A DNA stretch of 64,000 nucleotides from JAFLTL01 sp964389525 (GCA_964389525.1 CAYMEX010000001.1:273795-337794); one strand, 5' to 3'; positions 45,110-53,882 are shown, counted from the stretch's first letter. Numbers and translations: made by a program. Notes: generated by a model not told the origin, from the letters alone.

Positions 45110-45634
45110 TTACCAGCCGAACGCGTGGCGGTTGTCCATCCAGTCGCCGCGTGCCAGCATGACCTGACGTATTATGTCGCGTGCCACACCTTGTCCTCCA
45201 TCGCGGGGAGAGATGTAGCGCGCGATTTCTTTTATCTCGACGGCCGCGTCGGCGGGTGCGACAGAGAGTCCGACTTCCTGCATGCATGGCATATCGGGTA
45301 TGTCGTCGCCGACATATACGGTCTGATCGGGCGATATGCCGTGTCTTTTGAGCAGGTCGCGCAGAACGGGGAGCTTGACCGACGCTTTAAGGTGTATCTC
45401 CTTAATGCCGAGTGCGGCGTAGCGTGTGGCTATCGAGGGTGTGTCGGCTCCAGTGATAATGGCAATGAGATAGCCGTGCTTGACGGCAAGCTGCATGGCG
45501 TAGCTGTCTTTGATGTTGACCATGCGCTGAGGCACACCGTTCATATCCATCGGTATGGTCGATGGCGAAAGCACTCCGTCGATATCGAATACAAATGCCC
45601 GGATGCGGGTGAGGTCATAGTCGGTGCGGCTCAT
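45110..45634 (-). CDS. KdsC-like HAD phosphatase (3-deoxy-D-manno-octulosonate 8-phosphate phosphatase)
   Basis: This 174-residue C0-type HAD phosphatase has FDIDGVLS (nucleophile Asp), IITGADTPS, a lysine in HLKASVKLP, and YVGDDIPDMPCMQ. This set and size are those of KdsC, which removes the phosphate from KDO-8-P for lipopolysaccharide core. The first motif reads DIDGVLSPS rather than DVDGVLTDG, so substrate certainty is moderate. It starts 8 bases after the DUF2520 gene. Confidence 0.85.
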   Translation of the reverse strand: MSRTDYDLTRIRAFVFDIDGVLSPSTIPMDMNGVPQRMVNIKDSYAMQLAVKHGYLIAIITGADTPSIATRYAALGIKEIHLKASVKLPVLRDLLKRHGISPDQTVYVGDDIPDMPCMQEVGLSVAPADAAVEIKEIARYISPRDGGQGVARDIIRQVMLARGDWMDNRHAFGW

Positions 45635-45642
45635 ATGAAAAA

Positions 45643-46416
45643 TTATTCCGGATGGTGTTTCCGATAGATTTTATCGGACAGGAAACGGTATGTCTCGGCT
45701 GCTTCGGCCGGAAGTCGGCTGATGTGTGTGTCGATGATGGCCTTGTTGCCTCGGACGGCCGGGCCGGTCTGGAGCGTGTGTGGCGAGACGCCTGAAAAGG
45801 CATTGTCGACGGTGTGCATGACGAGCGGCCTGAGTATGGCCGGGTCGATGTTTAGATCGCCGAGGAAGTCGGATGCTTCGCCAAGAATATAGTTGGTGAA
45901 GTTGCACGCGAAGACGGCTGCGATGTGAAGCATGGCTCTCTCGCTGCTTGTCTTCGGCTCGACGCAGTAGCCGCCTATTGATCGGGCAAGGCTGTCGATA
46001 AGGGCAAGTGTGGCAGCCGAGTCGGCTTCTATGAGCCAGGGTACTTCCGAGGGGTCGACCGGGCGTCGCGCGGAGATGGTCTGCAGTGGATAAAGGACGC
46101 CGTAGCGTGCACGGTGTCGCTGCCACACGTCCATGCCGACAGATCCGGCTGTGTGAAGCCACACCGCTCCGTTGTCGGGTATCGACGAGGCGATGAGGGG
46201 AATGGCGGGATCGGTGACGGCGCAGATGTAGAAGGCGGCATCGGGGAGAGGGTCGTTGTACAGGTCGAATGCCGGAACACCGTAGGGTGCGGCGATGGCG
46301 CGCGCTTTTTCGGGGGAACGGGCCGCTACGGCTTTAAGTCGGCCGCATGACGCAAGAAAACGGGCGATGTCGGTGGCGACATTGCCCGTGCCTATAACGA
46401 CAGTGTCGGGTGTCAT
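45643..46416 (-). CDS. Rossmann-like and DUF2520 domain-containing protein
   Basis: This 257-residue protein has an N-terminal NAD(P)-binding Rossmann fold (VVIGTGNVATDIARFL) and a C-terminal DUF2520 helical domain (LHIAAVFACNFTNYIL), a combination like ketopantoate reductase or pyrroline carboxylate reductase. The biochemical role is unknown. The frame continues upstream to 46527 inside the nitroreductase gene; the ATG at 46416 overlaps that gene's stop by 4 bases and is the obvious start. Confidence 0.87.
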   Translation of the reverse strand: MTPDTVVIGTGNVATDIARFLASCGRLKAVAARSPEKARAIAAPYGVPAFDLYNDPLPDAAFYICAVTDPAIPLIASSIPDNGAVWLHTAGSVGMDVWQRHRARYGVLYPLQTISARRPVDPSEVPWLIEADSAATLALIDSLARSIGGYCVEPKTSSERAMLHIAAVFACNFTNYILGEASDFLGDLNIDPAILRPLVMHTVDNAFSGVSPHTLQTGPAVRGNKAIIDTHISRLPAEAAETYRFLSDKIYRKHHPE

Positions 46417-46961
46417 TCCCCGCTCTGCTGCGGATTCCATTGTCCGATGTGTACGCGCTCCCAGAGGAGCTTGTCGAGGTTTTGCGGGTTCTTTTTCTCG
46501 TCGGGGTGTCCTATCGCCACAATGCACTCAATCGAAATTGTCTCGGGTATGCCGAGTATGCCCTGGATGTTCTCGTCGGCTGGGACTCCGGCCGCGTCAA
46601 AGCGATCGCGCACCTGGATCCACACTGTGCCGAGTCCGAGGTCCTGAGCCTGGAGCTGAATGTATGTTGCCGCTATGGTGGCGTCTTCGATCCATGGGCC
46701 TGTGAGTGACGAATCGGCGCACACGACTACTGCAAGGCTGCATTTTGCAACCGGGCCGGCTCCTCCCTGTCGGCACTGGCTCAGGCGCTCGAGAGTGTCG
46801 GGGTCGTCGACAAGTACAAACTGCCACGGCCGGCTGCTCTTGGATGATGGTGCCATGAGGGCTGCCTCCATGATGAGGCGGACATCTTCGGCAGGTATGG
46901 GATCACTTGTAAACCGGCGTATGCTGCGGCGGTTTGTGAGAAGGTCGTGCATATTTTCCAT
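46413..46961 (-). CDS. Nitroreductase family protein
   Basis: This 182-residue FMN-dependent enzyme has the N-terminal NRRSIRRFTSDPIP, APSSKSSRPWQFVLV, and the late QLQAQDLGLGTVWIQ and IVAIGHPDEK. The substrate of this broad family cannot be told from sequence. The frame runs to 47024 through the end of element E2; ATG at 46961 or 46952 is preferred. It is first in an operon with the DUF2520 and kdsC-like genes. Confidence 0.9.
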   Translation of the reverse strand: MENMHDLLTNRRSIRRFTSDPIPAEDVRLIMEAALMAPSSKSSRPWQFVLVDDPDTLERLSQCRQGGAGPVAKCSLAVVVCADSSLTGPWIEDATIAATYIQLQAQDLGLGTVWIQVRDRFDAAGVPADENIQGILGIPETISIECIVAIGHPDEKKNPQNLDKLLWERVHIGQWNPQQSGE

Positions 46962-46972
46962 ATGTTGATATT

Positions 46973-47165
46973 GAAGTGATTTAAACTTATTACAAAATGT
47001 TAATCCGAAAGTGAAATAAACCATGCAATTTAAGCTTCAAGTCTGCTTCGGGATATTTCAATATCTCTCTTCGGTCACAATGGAGCCCCATTGCTCCCTC
47101 ATCGCGATCCCGAAATATCCTCAAATCAGTCTTAAATCTTAAAATGTCATAAGTTTAAATCACTT
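46973..47165 (+). mobile_element. Structured palindromic element with 28-base terminal inverted repeats (E2)
   Basis: This is the sister copy of E1 (25819-26012) with the same ends (GAAGTGATTTAAACTT... and ...AAGTTTAAATCACTT), the same second stem, and the same apical hairpin CAATGG-AGCC-CCATTG (47078-47093). The middle arms differ from E1 (GGATATTTC against GAAATATCC) yet still pair. Read in the same orientation as E1 it points away from the nitroreductase gene. No coding frame. Confidence 0.75.
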
Positions 47166-47208
47166 TATTGGATTGCTCCGTCTCTGATGGGTGGACGGAA
47201 CCGTGTGA

Positions 47209-48141
47209 TTACTGTATTCTGGCGGGCCATGCGTCGGGCCACTCGCCTGATGCTCTCATCTGTGCGGCTGTTGCGGCGCACTCTTTCATTGTAGCGGCAG
47301 TGGCGGCATAGACTCTTGTGTGGCCTTTTCGGTCGGTGCCGCATGTGAGGTTTTCACGCCCTGCGATAAATATGTCGGCCTTGTCGGCGGAAGAAAAGAC
47401 GCCGACGACAACGCCGTATGTGTCGGCGGGAGCAGCGGTTGCGTCACAGGCTGTCGTGTCGGCCGGTGCCTCGGCGAACAGCAACTCGATCTCGGGCCGG
47501 TTTATCGTGATTTCGGCCGGCGCGGGAGCGTCGGTCTGCGAGGGCCATATGGCCGCTTTTACCAAAGGTATTGCGGAGCTGTCGCGCAACGGGAAAAAGA
47601 GCAGTGCTCCGAGCGAGACGGTGATTGCCACTGATGCGGCAATGCGCATCGCGCTTGCTCCGATGCGTATTATGCGTGGTTTCGGAGTGGCCTCGTCTTC
47701 AGGCTGTCCGGCTGCAATGATGTCTTTTGCCGGGAACCGGACGGGCTCAAGTATGGAGTATGGATTGACAAAGTCGGCCGATGCGTCGGGCGTAAATGTG
47801 ATCAGCCCCTGTGTGTCGGCTTTCAGTGTGCCTACAGACGGGAATGTGATCGTGCCATATGTGGCGATCTCGTGTCTGATCAGCTCGACTGCCTTGTCTA
47901 CGGCTGCTGATGCGGCCTCAAAAGAGATGTTGTCGCGGCGTGCGATCGATGCAGCGATCAGCCCGTCGTTGTGAGTGATCTCGCTGTTGAAGGAGATGTA
48001 GCGTGCCGGCGGCATAAAAAGCTCTCTCGACTCGTCGACCAGAGCCGGCAGAGTCGTGGCAATGAAAGAGCCGAACCCCGGTATGGTCACGCAGTCGTGG
48101 CAACGGACAAGATATCTTATATGTAACAGCAGATTTTTCAC
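47209..48141 (-). CDS. Membrane-spanning HU-domain protein with C-terminal SPOR-like domain
   Basis: This 310-residue protein has an N-terminal HU/IHF-like fold of the CCDC81 type (LVRCHDCVTIPGFGSFI and HNDGLIAASIARRDNISFEAA, residues 1-120), one hydrophobic segment at about 165-185, and a C-terminal SPOR-like domain at about 240-310 (YGVVVGVFSSADKADIF). With no signal peptide, the HU part should be cytoplasmic and the SPOR part periplasmic, so it could bridge DNA and septal peptidoglycan. This is inferred from domain order only. It is upstream of the nitroreductase operon, separated by E2. Confidence 0.8.
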   Translation of the reverse strand: MKNLLLHIRYLVRCHDCVTIPGFGSFIATTLPALVDESRELFMPPARYISFNSEITHNDGLIAASIARRDNISFEAASAAVDKAVELIRHEIATYGTITFPSVGTLKADTQGLITFTPDASADFVNPYSILEPVRFPAKDIIAAGQPEDEATPKPRIIRIGASAMRIAASVAITVSLGALLFFPLRDSSAIPLVKAAIWPSQTDAPAPAEITINRPEIELLFAEAPADTTACDATAAPADTYGVVVGVFSSADKADIFIAGRENLTCGTDRKGHTRVYAATAATMKECAATAAQMRASGEWPDAWPARIQ

Positions 48142-48145
48142 ATCG

Positions 48146-48177
48146 CGAAGTTAATACAACTGCGATTAACTGGCAAC
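48146..48177 (-). promoter_or_regulatory. Weak promoter candidate for the HU-SPOR gene
   Basis: On the minus strand GTTG and TAACTTCG are 20 bases apart, each one base off the consensus. The implied start lies within a few bases of the ATG at 48141, as for parC. Confidence 0.3.
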
Positions 48178-48312
48178 GAAAGGTGTGAATAAATAATTAT
48201 TAACACTGTCGGGCAAGTTTTCAACAGATTGTTGATAAAATGGTGATATCCGGCGGTTAGTGGCCTGAATGTGTGGAAATGTAAATTTTCCGAAAAAATT
48301 GCTGTAGTATTT

Positions 48313-48344
48313 ATTGTAAATAATGGAATGTTTATATACTTTTG
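48313..48344 (+). promoter_or_regulatory. Promoter of the oxidoreductase operon
   Basis: ATTG (48313-48316) and TACTTTTG (48337-48344) are 20 bases apart; the second is an exact -7 match and the first is one base off TTTG. Transcription would begin near 48350, downstream of two in-frame TTG codons, and so limits the possible starts of the next gene. Confidence 0.55.
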
Positions 48345-48380
48345 TTGTCGTATGTGTGTCAGAAGTCACATGTTGCAGCT

Positions 48381-49472
48381 TTGGAAAAAAGAAGAATAAA
48401 GATAGGAATCATAGGTTTTGGCCGAATGGGGGGCATGCATCTGCAGGCGCTCCAGCAGAGTGATCTCTGGGAAGTCGCATATATATGCGACCTTTCGGAG
48501 AGGTGTCGTGCCGAGGCCTCTGTGCTTGCGCCCGGTGCCAAGGTCACGGACAACGAGGATCTCGTGTTCGCCGATCCTGAAGTCGAGGTCGTATCGCTTT
48601 GCGCGTTGGCGGACTCCCGGCCGACGCAGATAGAGAAGGCAATCGCGCACGGAAAGCACGTGATCGCAGAAAAACCGATCGGCGCCAATGTGAAAGAGGA
48701 AATGGAGATTGTCGAGAAGTTCGAGAAATCGGGTCTTCTGTCGACAGTCAACCTGTATCTCCGTAATTCGTGGTATCATCAGGCTCTCAAAGAGTTTATC
48801 GAGAGTGGCGAGATCGGTGACCTTGCCGTCCTGCGCATATGCCATCTTACTCCCGGCCTCGCTCCCGGCGAGGGCCATGAAAGCGAGGGTCCTTCGTTTC
48901 ACGACTGCGGAATGCACTACGTGGATATAGCGCGATGGTATGCCGGAGCGGACTATAAGACGTGGAACGCGCAGGCCGTGAGAATGTGGTCGTACAAGGA
49001 TCCCTGGTTTCTCCAGGCTCACGGAACGTTTGAGAACGGAGTGGTATTCGACATCACCCAGGGGCATGTCTACGGTCAGCTGTCGGCCGTCCAGACTCAC
49101 AACTCGTATGTGGATATCATCGGCACGAAGGGTATCGCACGCATGAGCCATGACTTCAAAACCGCTGTGGTCGATCTTCATGGCGTTACCCGTACAGAAC
49201 GAATTGAAAAGCCTTACGGCGGAAAAAACATAGACCGTATGGTCGACCGGTTTGCCGAATCGATCTTCAACGGTAAATTGCATAAGGATCTTCCGACATT
49301 CCGCGATGCGGCCAGAGCGTCGGAATGGTCATGGCTGTTTCTTGACAACGCCGCCGCCAACGGCGAGCCTTGCATAGGAACTCTCGAGGAGCTTGCCGAG
49401 ATACACAAGCGTCGCCGTGAAATGACCAACGGTTACGGCCTGCTCAACAAGAGCAAGCTCCCGCAGCCTTAA
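48381..49472 (+). CDS. Gfo/Idh/MocA family oxidoreductase
   Basis: This is an NAD(P)-dependent sugar oxidoreductase of about 363 residues. The Rossmann motif IKIGIIGFGRMGGMHLQAL opens the protein, AEKPIG is the conserved lysine-proline site, and the substrate half has FHDCGMHYVDIARWYAG. No in-frame ATG exists before the Rossmann motif. TTG at 48381 is chosen since the promoter box ends at 48344; GTG at 48354 is the alternative. It leads a four-gene run with another oxidoreductase, a DUF1080 lipoprotein and an epimerase-like lipoprotein. Confidence 0.88.
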   Translation: MEKRRIKIGIIGFGRMGGMHLQALQQSDLWEVAYICDLSERCRAEASVLAPGAKVTDNEDLVFADPEVEVVSLCALADSRPTQIEKAIAHGKHVIAEKPIGANVKEEMEIVEKFEKSGLLSTVNLYLRNSWYHQALKEFIESGEIGDLAVLRICHLTPGLAPGEGHESEGPSFHDCGMHYVDIARWYAGADYKTWNAQAVRMWSYKDPWFLQAHGTFENGVVFDITQGHVYGQLSAVQTHNSYVDIIGTKGIARMSHDFKTAVVDLHGVTRTERIEKPYGGKNIDRMVDRFAESIFNGKLHKDLPTFRDAARASEWSWLFLDNAAANGEPCIGTLEELAEIHKRRREMTNGYGLLNKSKLPQP

Positions 49473-49542
49473 AATACGATACATAACGATCTCTTTTACA
49501 AGAGACAGAAAACATAATTTTTCATTATATACAATTCCTGCT

Positions 49543-51024
49543 ATGTCAAATAACGAAATGACCCGCCGCAGTTTCCTTAAGAAAGGTACTGCCGCAGCTC
49601 TGGGCCTGACAGTGGCTCCCGCGTCAATCCTCGGTAAAGCAGCCGGCTACACCGCTCCTACCGATAAGCTCAACATCCTCGGTGTAGGTATCGGCGGCCG
49701 TGGCTCGTCGGTTCTCCGTGGTCTTGAGAGCCAGAACATCATCGGTCTTGCCGATGTCGACTGGAAGTATGCCGCCGGCGTTTTCGACCGTTATCCCAAC
49801 GCAAAGCGTTACAAGGATTACCGTAAGATGTATGAGGAGATGATCAAGGAGGCTGACGCTGTAATGTGCGCCACTGCTGACCATACTCACGCTATCGTAA
49901 CTGCCGAGGCTATCTGCGCCGGCAAGAACGTATATTGCGAGAAGCCTCTTACACACACTGTATATGAGTCGCGTCTTCTCACCAACCTAGCCAAGGAGTA
50001 CAAGGTAGCTACCCAGATGGGTAACCAGGGTGCATCGGGCGAAGGCGTACGCAAGATCTGCGAATGGATCTGGAACGGTGAGATCGGTGAGGTGAAGAAA
50101 GTAGAGTGCTTCACAGACCGTCCTATCTGGCCGCAGGGTCTGGAGCGTCCCGCCAAGGCAGACAAGATCCCCTCGACTCTCGACTGGGATCTCTTCATCG
50201 GCCCGGCTCCCATGCGTCCCTACAACGCTATCTATACTCCGTGGAACTTCCGCGGCTGGTGGGATTTCGGTACAGGCGCACTCGGCGACATGGCCTGCCA
50301 CATCCTGCACCCCGTGTTCAAGGCTCTGAAGCTCGGTTATCCCACTCAGGTAGAGGGTAGCTCGACACTTCTCCTCTCTGAGTCATGCCCGAACGCAGAG
50401 CGCGTTAAATTTACTTTCCCCGCCCGTAACAACGAGCCTAAGGTGGCTATGCCCCAGGTTGACGTTTACTGGTATGACGGCGGTATCCTCCCCGAGCGTC
50501 CCGCAGGTCTTCCCGCCGGCAAGAACCTCAACGACCAGGGTGGCTGCGCTATCTTCTACGGCACGAAGGACACTCTCATCTGCGGTTGCTACGGTGTCAA
50601 TCCGTACCTCGTATCGGGTCGTGTTCCCAACGCTCCGAAGGTATGCCGCGAAGTTCCCAACAACCACCACCAGGAGGACTTCATCCGCGCTTGTAAGGAG
50701 AGCCCCGCTAACCGCGTGCTCACAACCTCTGACTTCTCGGAGGCAGGTCCTTTCAACGAAATGGTTGTCATGGGTGTGCTCGCCGTACGTCTGCAGGGCC
50801 TGAATCAAGTTCTCGACTGGGACGGCCCGAACATGCAGTTCACCAACATCCCCGAGAATGCAACCGTTCGTTCGGTCATCAAGGACGGATTCACCATCAA
50901 GGACGGACACCCGACCTTCAACAAGGACTGGACAGAGCCTGAGAACGCACGTAAGTTTGCTGCCGAGCTTATCAAGCACAACTACCGCGAAGGCTGGTCG
51001 CTCCCCCCGATGCCCAAGATCTAA
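49543..51024 (+). CDS. Gfo/Idh/MocA family oxidoreductase with Tat signal
   Basis: This 493-residue oxidoreductase carries a twin-arginine signal (TRRSFLKKGTAAALGL), so it is exported folded with its nucleotide. The Rossmann segment is LNILGVGIGGRGSSVLRGL and the catalytic motif CEKPLTH. The C-terminal region with PWNFRGWWDFGTGALGDMACH is typical of secreted Bacteroidetes members. Codon use (ATC, AAC, GAC, CTC, GTA) is more uniform than in most genes of the window, suggesting high expression. Likely oxidises a glycoside to its 3-keto form; this is inferred from neighbours. Confidence 0.92.
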   Translation: MSNNEMTRRSFLKKGTAAALGLTVAPASILGKAAGYTAPTDKLNILGVGIGGRGSSVLRGLESQNIIGLADVDWKYAAGVFDRYPNAKRYKDYRKMYEEMIKEADAVMCATADHTHAIVTAEAICAGKNVYCEKPLTHTVYESRLLTNLAKEYKVATQMGNQGASGEGVRKICEWIWNGEIGEVKKVECFTDRPIWPQGLERPAKADKIPSTLDWDLFIGPAPMRPYNAIYTPWNFRGWWDFGTGALGDMACHILHPVFKALKLGYPTQVEGSSTLLLSESCPNAERVKFTFPARNNEPKVAMPQVDVYWYDGGILPERPAGLPAGKNLNDQGGCAIFYGTKDTLICGCYGVNPYLVSGRVPNAPKVCREVPNNHHQEDFIRACKESPANRVLTTSDFSEAGPFNEMVVMGVLAVRLQGLNQVLDWDGPNMQFTNIPENATVRSVIKDGFTIKDGHPTFNKDWTEPENARKFAAELIKHNYREGWSLPPMPKI

Positions 51025-51045
51025 GAAATGTTTGAATTTAGCTTG

Positions 51046-51166
51046 ATGCAATATTAAGATAGTCTTTACGGGTTGTATCGAGATTCTGTCAGGTCGTTGT
51101 GGGTTCGCCATAACTTATCTTCTCAATCTCGATACATCCTCGAAAATACTGCCCAAGTATTGACAT
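51046..51166 (+). repeat. Structured hairpin element related to E1-E3 (E4)
   Basis: Arms GTATCGAGATT (51075-51085) and AATCTCGATAC (51125-51135) form a perfect 11-base stem, extended outward with bulges through CAATA... and ...TATTG. The apex pairs GTTGTGG with CCATAAC (one G-T pair) around GTTCG. GGTCGTT at the apex and TCCTCGAAAA after the right arm match elements E1-E3. It lies between two genes of the same operon. Confidence 0.7.
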
Positions 51167-51250
51167 AAGTCAGATCCGGACACATTCAACAAACGCATAA
51201 ATCGTTAATTAAAACGAACAAATAACAACAACAATCACGTAATCATAATC

Positions 51251-52123
51251 ATGAAGAAGATTCTGATGATGGCTGCCGCTACCACTGCTTTCGCAATGGT
51301 GTCATGCGGCGGAAACAAGCAGGCTGCCGCTACTAACGATGCTGCTGCCGAGGCAGAAGCTCCCGCAGTACCTGAATATACTGTCGTAGAGAAAGAGCAG
51401 ATCGATCTCTCACAGTTCCCGCAGGACAAAGAGGGTTACTATGTGATCTTCGACGGCAAGGACATGAAGGGCTGGCGCGGCTACGGCAAGGACACCATCC
51501 CCGGCCGTTGGGTAATCGATCAGGATGCAATCCATTTCATCGGTTCAGGCGGCGGTGAAGGCCAGGTCGGCGACGGCGGTGACCTTATCTTCGCCAAGAA
51601 GCTCAAAAACTTCGAGCTCCTCTTTGACTGGAAAGTTGCTAAGGGTGCCAACTCAGGCGTATTTGTACTCGCTCAGGAGATCCAGGGCAAGGACAAGGAA
51701 GGCAAGCCCCGCATGGAGCCTATCTACATCTCGGCTCCCGAGTATCAGATCCTCGACAATGCCAACCACCCCGACGCAAAACTCGGCAAGGACGGCAACC
51801 GTCAGAGCTCGTCGCTCTACGACATGATTCCCGCTAATCCCCAGAACTTCAAGGGTGACGGCGAGTGGAACACCGGTAAGATCATGGTCTACAAGGGTAC
51901 TGTAGTTCACGGTCAGAATGGTGAGAACACCGTTGAATACCACCTGTGGACTCCGGCATGGACCGACATGCTCCAGAGCTCGAAGTTCTCTCAGGAGAAG
52001 TGGCCGCTCGCATTTGAGCTCCTGAACAACCTCGGCGGTGAGAACCACGAGGGTTACATCGGTCTCCAGGATCATGGCGACGATGTATGGTTCAAGAACA
52101 TCCGTGTCAAGGTTCTTGACTAA
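51251..52123 (+). CDS. DUF1080 (3-keto-disaccharide hydrolase-type) lipoprotein
   Basis: This 290-residue lipoprotein has a lipobox VSCGG (Cys19) and an Ala-rich linker to about residue 45. The DUF1080 jelly-roll follows, with YYVIFDGKDMKGWRGYG, FELLFDWKVAKGANSGVFV, and NHEGYIGLQDHGDDVWFKNIRVK. Members of this family have been described as hydrolases of 3-keto-glycosides, which fits the two oxidoreductases upstream. The 227-base gap before it holds element E4. Confidence 0.9.
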   Translation: MKKILMMAAATTAFAMVSCGGNKQAAATNDAAAEAEAPAVPEYTVVEKEQIDLSQFPQDKEGYYVIFDGKDMKGWRGYGKDTIPGRWVIDQDAIHFIGSGGGEGQVGDGGDLIFAKKLKNFELLFDWKVAKGANSGVFVLAQEIQGKDKEGKPRMEPIYISAPEYQILDNANHPDAKLGKDGNRQSSSLYDMIPANPQNFKGDGEWNTGKIMVYKGTVVHGQNGENTVEYHLWTPAWTDMLQSSKFSQEKWPLAFELLNNLGGENHEGYIGLQDHGDDVWFKNIRVKVLD

Positions 52124-52135
52124 TACACTCAAGTC

Positions 52136-53065
52136 ATGCAACTGAAAAGTCTTGCAATAGTATCACTCCTCGCCGCAGCCGCAACAAGCTGCGGCGGGGA
52201 TAATTCTTCTTGCTGCACCGCGCCGCAGGGAGAAAAAGAGATAGGTGTGCAGCTCTACTCGGTGCGCAAGCCTATCGACGAACAGATCAAGAACGGCGGT
52301 AGCATCGCTCCTGTGCTTGACTCACTTGCTTCGTGGGGCTACACATGGGTTGAGGCTGCCAACTACAATCTGAATGACGGCACATTCTATGGAATGGCTC
52401 CTGCCGACTATAAGGCTGCTGTCGAGGCCGCCGGTCTGAAATCGCGTTCGTCGCACACTACTATCGGCCTCAGCCCCGAGGAGATGAAATCGGGTGACTT
52501 CGCTGAGAAACTTGCCCAGTGGGACAAGCTTATCGCCGATCACAAAGCTGCCGGCATCGACTATATCGTGACTCCGTGGAGCAATGTTCCCGAGACACTT
52601 GCCGAGCTCGACAACTACGTGAAGTATCAGACGGCTGTCGGCCACAAGTGCGCCGCGGCTGGCATCAATTATGGCTACCACAACCACTCGCATGAGTTCC
52701 AGAAGGTTGAGGACAATGTGATGCTGGAGTACATGATCCAGAACACCAATCCCGACAGCGTCTTCTATGAGATGGACGTTTACTGGACTATGAGAGGTGC
52801 AGCCAGCCCTGTAGAGCTTTTCAAGAAGTATCCCAACCGTTTCCGTCTTCTCCACATCAAGGATCACCGCGAGGTCGGCCAGAGCGGAATGGTAGGTTAT
52901 GACGCCATCTTCGGTAACACTGATGTTGCCGGTACAGAGGGCATCGTTGTCGAGGTCGAGGGTTCGTCGTATGGCGACACCACAGCCGATCTCTACCGTA
53001 CAATGAAGGAAAGCGCCGATTATCTTAAGAAGGCTCCTTTTGTAAAGGAAACTTACTGGAAGTGA
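52136..53065 (+). CDS. Sugar phosphate isomerase/epimerase-type TIM-barrel lipoprotein
   Basis: This 309-residue lipoprotein (lipobox ATSCGG, Cys19) has an AP-endonuclease-2/xylose-isomerase-like TIM barrel: IGVQLYSVRKPIDEQI, YGYHNHSHEFQ (metal-binding His), VFYEMDVYWTMRGA, FRLLHIKDHRE and VEVEG at the end. Such proteins act on keto sugars; here it may handle products of 3-keto glycoside cleavage. It is the last gene before a strong terminator, 12 bases after the DUF1080 gene. Confidence 0.87.
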   Translation: MQLKSLAIVSLLAAAATSCGGDNSSCCTAPQGEKEIGVQLYSVRKPIDEQIKNGGSIAPVLDSLASWGYTWVEAANYNLNDGTFYGMAPADYKAAVEAAGLKSRSSHTTIGLSPEEMKSGDFAEKLAQWDKLIADHKAAGIDYIVTPWSNVPETLAELDNYVKYQTAVGHKCAAAGINYGYHNHSHEFQKVEDNVMLEYMIQNTNPDSVFYEMDVYWTMRGAASPVELFKKYPNRFRLLHIKDHREVGQSGMVGYDAIFGNTDVAGTEGIVVEVEGSSYGDTTADLYRTMKESADYLKKAPFVKETYWK

Positions 53066-53087
53066 GAATCGGACAGAAAGGTTTAGG

Positions 53088-53120
53088 AAGGCATCCCGAA
53101 AGCGGGGTGCCTTTTCTTTT
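53088..53120 (+). terminator. Rho-independent terminator after the epimerase gene
   Basis: The arms AAGGCATCCCG and CGGGGTGCCTT (one G-T pair) close a four-base loop AAAG and are followed by TTCTTTT. It ends the oxidoreductase operon. Confidence 0.92.
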
Positions 53121-53314
53121 AGTTGCTATGCTGCGGTGTGTGTGGATGAGCTCTTGTGAGGTCGGATCTTTGGGCGGGGCAGCTCCGCCGCGACCGTGAG
53201 GCTTGCTACGGCAGTCGATCCGATACCTGACGGCATCGTGGGGAGGGGGGACGTGCCCTGAACCCGCATATCTTCATCGCTACGCGATTTCGATATACGG
53301 GCCTACAGATATCA

Positions 53315-53816
53315 TATCGCTATCGCGATGACGTCGCGGAGATACGGTGAGCGTACTGTGGTGTGCGGAGCGGCGTCTGCGACGCCTTGCGGGCGAAGGG
53401 TCGTAAACGGTGGTCGCCCGCGTCGGACAGGCAGCTGCAGCGCAGCGCGACATGCGTAGCACCGTGCGAACGGAGTGAGCGCGGTAGAAAAAAAAGAGCT
53501 GCGGAGCAGCATTGGGAGATATCACCGATTTGATTTTACGGTTCTCGGAGAGGTAATGTATCCGACATCTTCGATGCCGTATTCCGTGGCGTTTTCTTTA
53601 CCCCATGCCTTCGCTACGCTCGACATGGGGCTTGGTATTATCATCCGTCTTCGACGGACGCCGACATGTGGATTACAGTAGCGGTGCTCACTTGTGGGGC
53701 GGGTGCTGTGGAATGTGATGTAATAGGGTGTCTTTCAGACACACGTTCTTGGCGGTCTTTTCCCGGGCACACCTGACGGTGTACCCGGCTATTTTTTGAA
53801 ATGCCTTTCAGGCATT
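53315..53816. repeat. Hairpin-rich non-coding island between the oxidoreductase and sigma factor operons
   Basis: The gap 53121-54008 holds no credible gene. Hairpins with unrelated arms include ATCGC-TATC-GCGAT (53315), GGCGTC-TGC-GACGCC (53372), CCCCATG...CATGGGG (53601-53630), CCGTC-TTC-GACGG (53645), GTGTC-TTTCA-GACAC (53728), GGGCACACC-TGAC-GGTGTACCC (53765) and AATGCC-TTTCA-GGCATT (53800). The style matches the island at 6.4-7.1 kb, but no long unit is shared. Some pieces could be decayed genes; I cannot read one. Confidence 0.6.
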
Positions 53817-53829
53817 GGGGGCTGGCGGG

Positions 53830-53861
53830 TAGCTGCAGTAGCTGATGTAGCTGCTTTAGGG
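53830..53861. repeat. Repeat family B (TAGCT, 9-base period), copy at 53.8 kb
   Basis: TAGCT units at 9-base spacing, ending CTGCTTTAGGG as in the 6641 copy. It sits just before the promoter of the DUF4252-sigma factor operon. Confidence 0.7.
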
Positions 53862-53882
53862 GGCTGTTGAATTTTTTTTGAA

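Noticed and set aside
53475..53681. 68-residue plus-strand frame in the hairpin island
   Set aside because: It reads through several palindromes, has no recognisable pattern and no promoter or start context.
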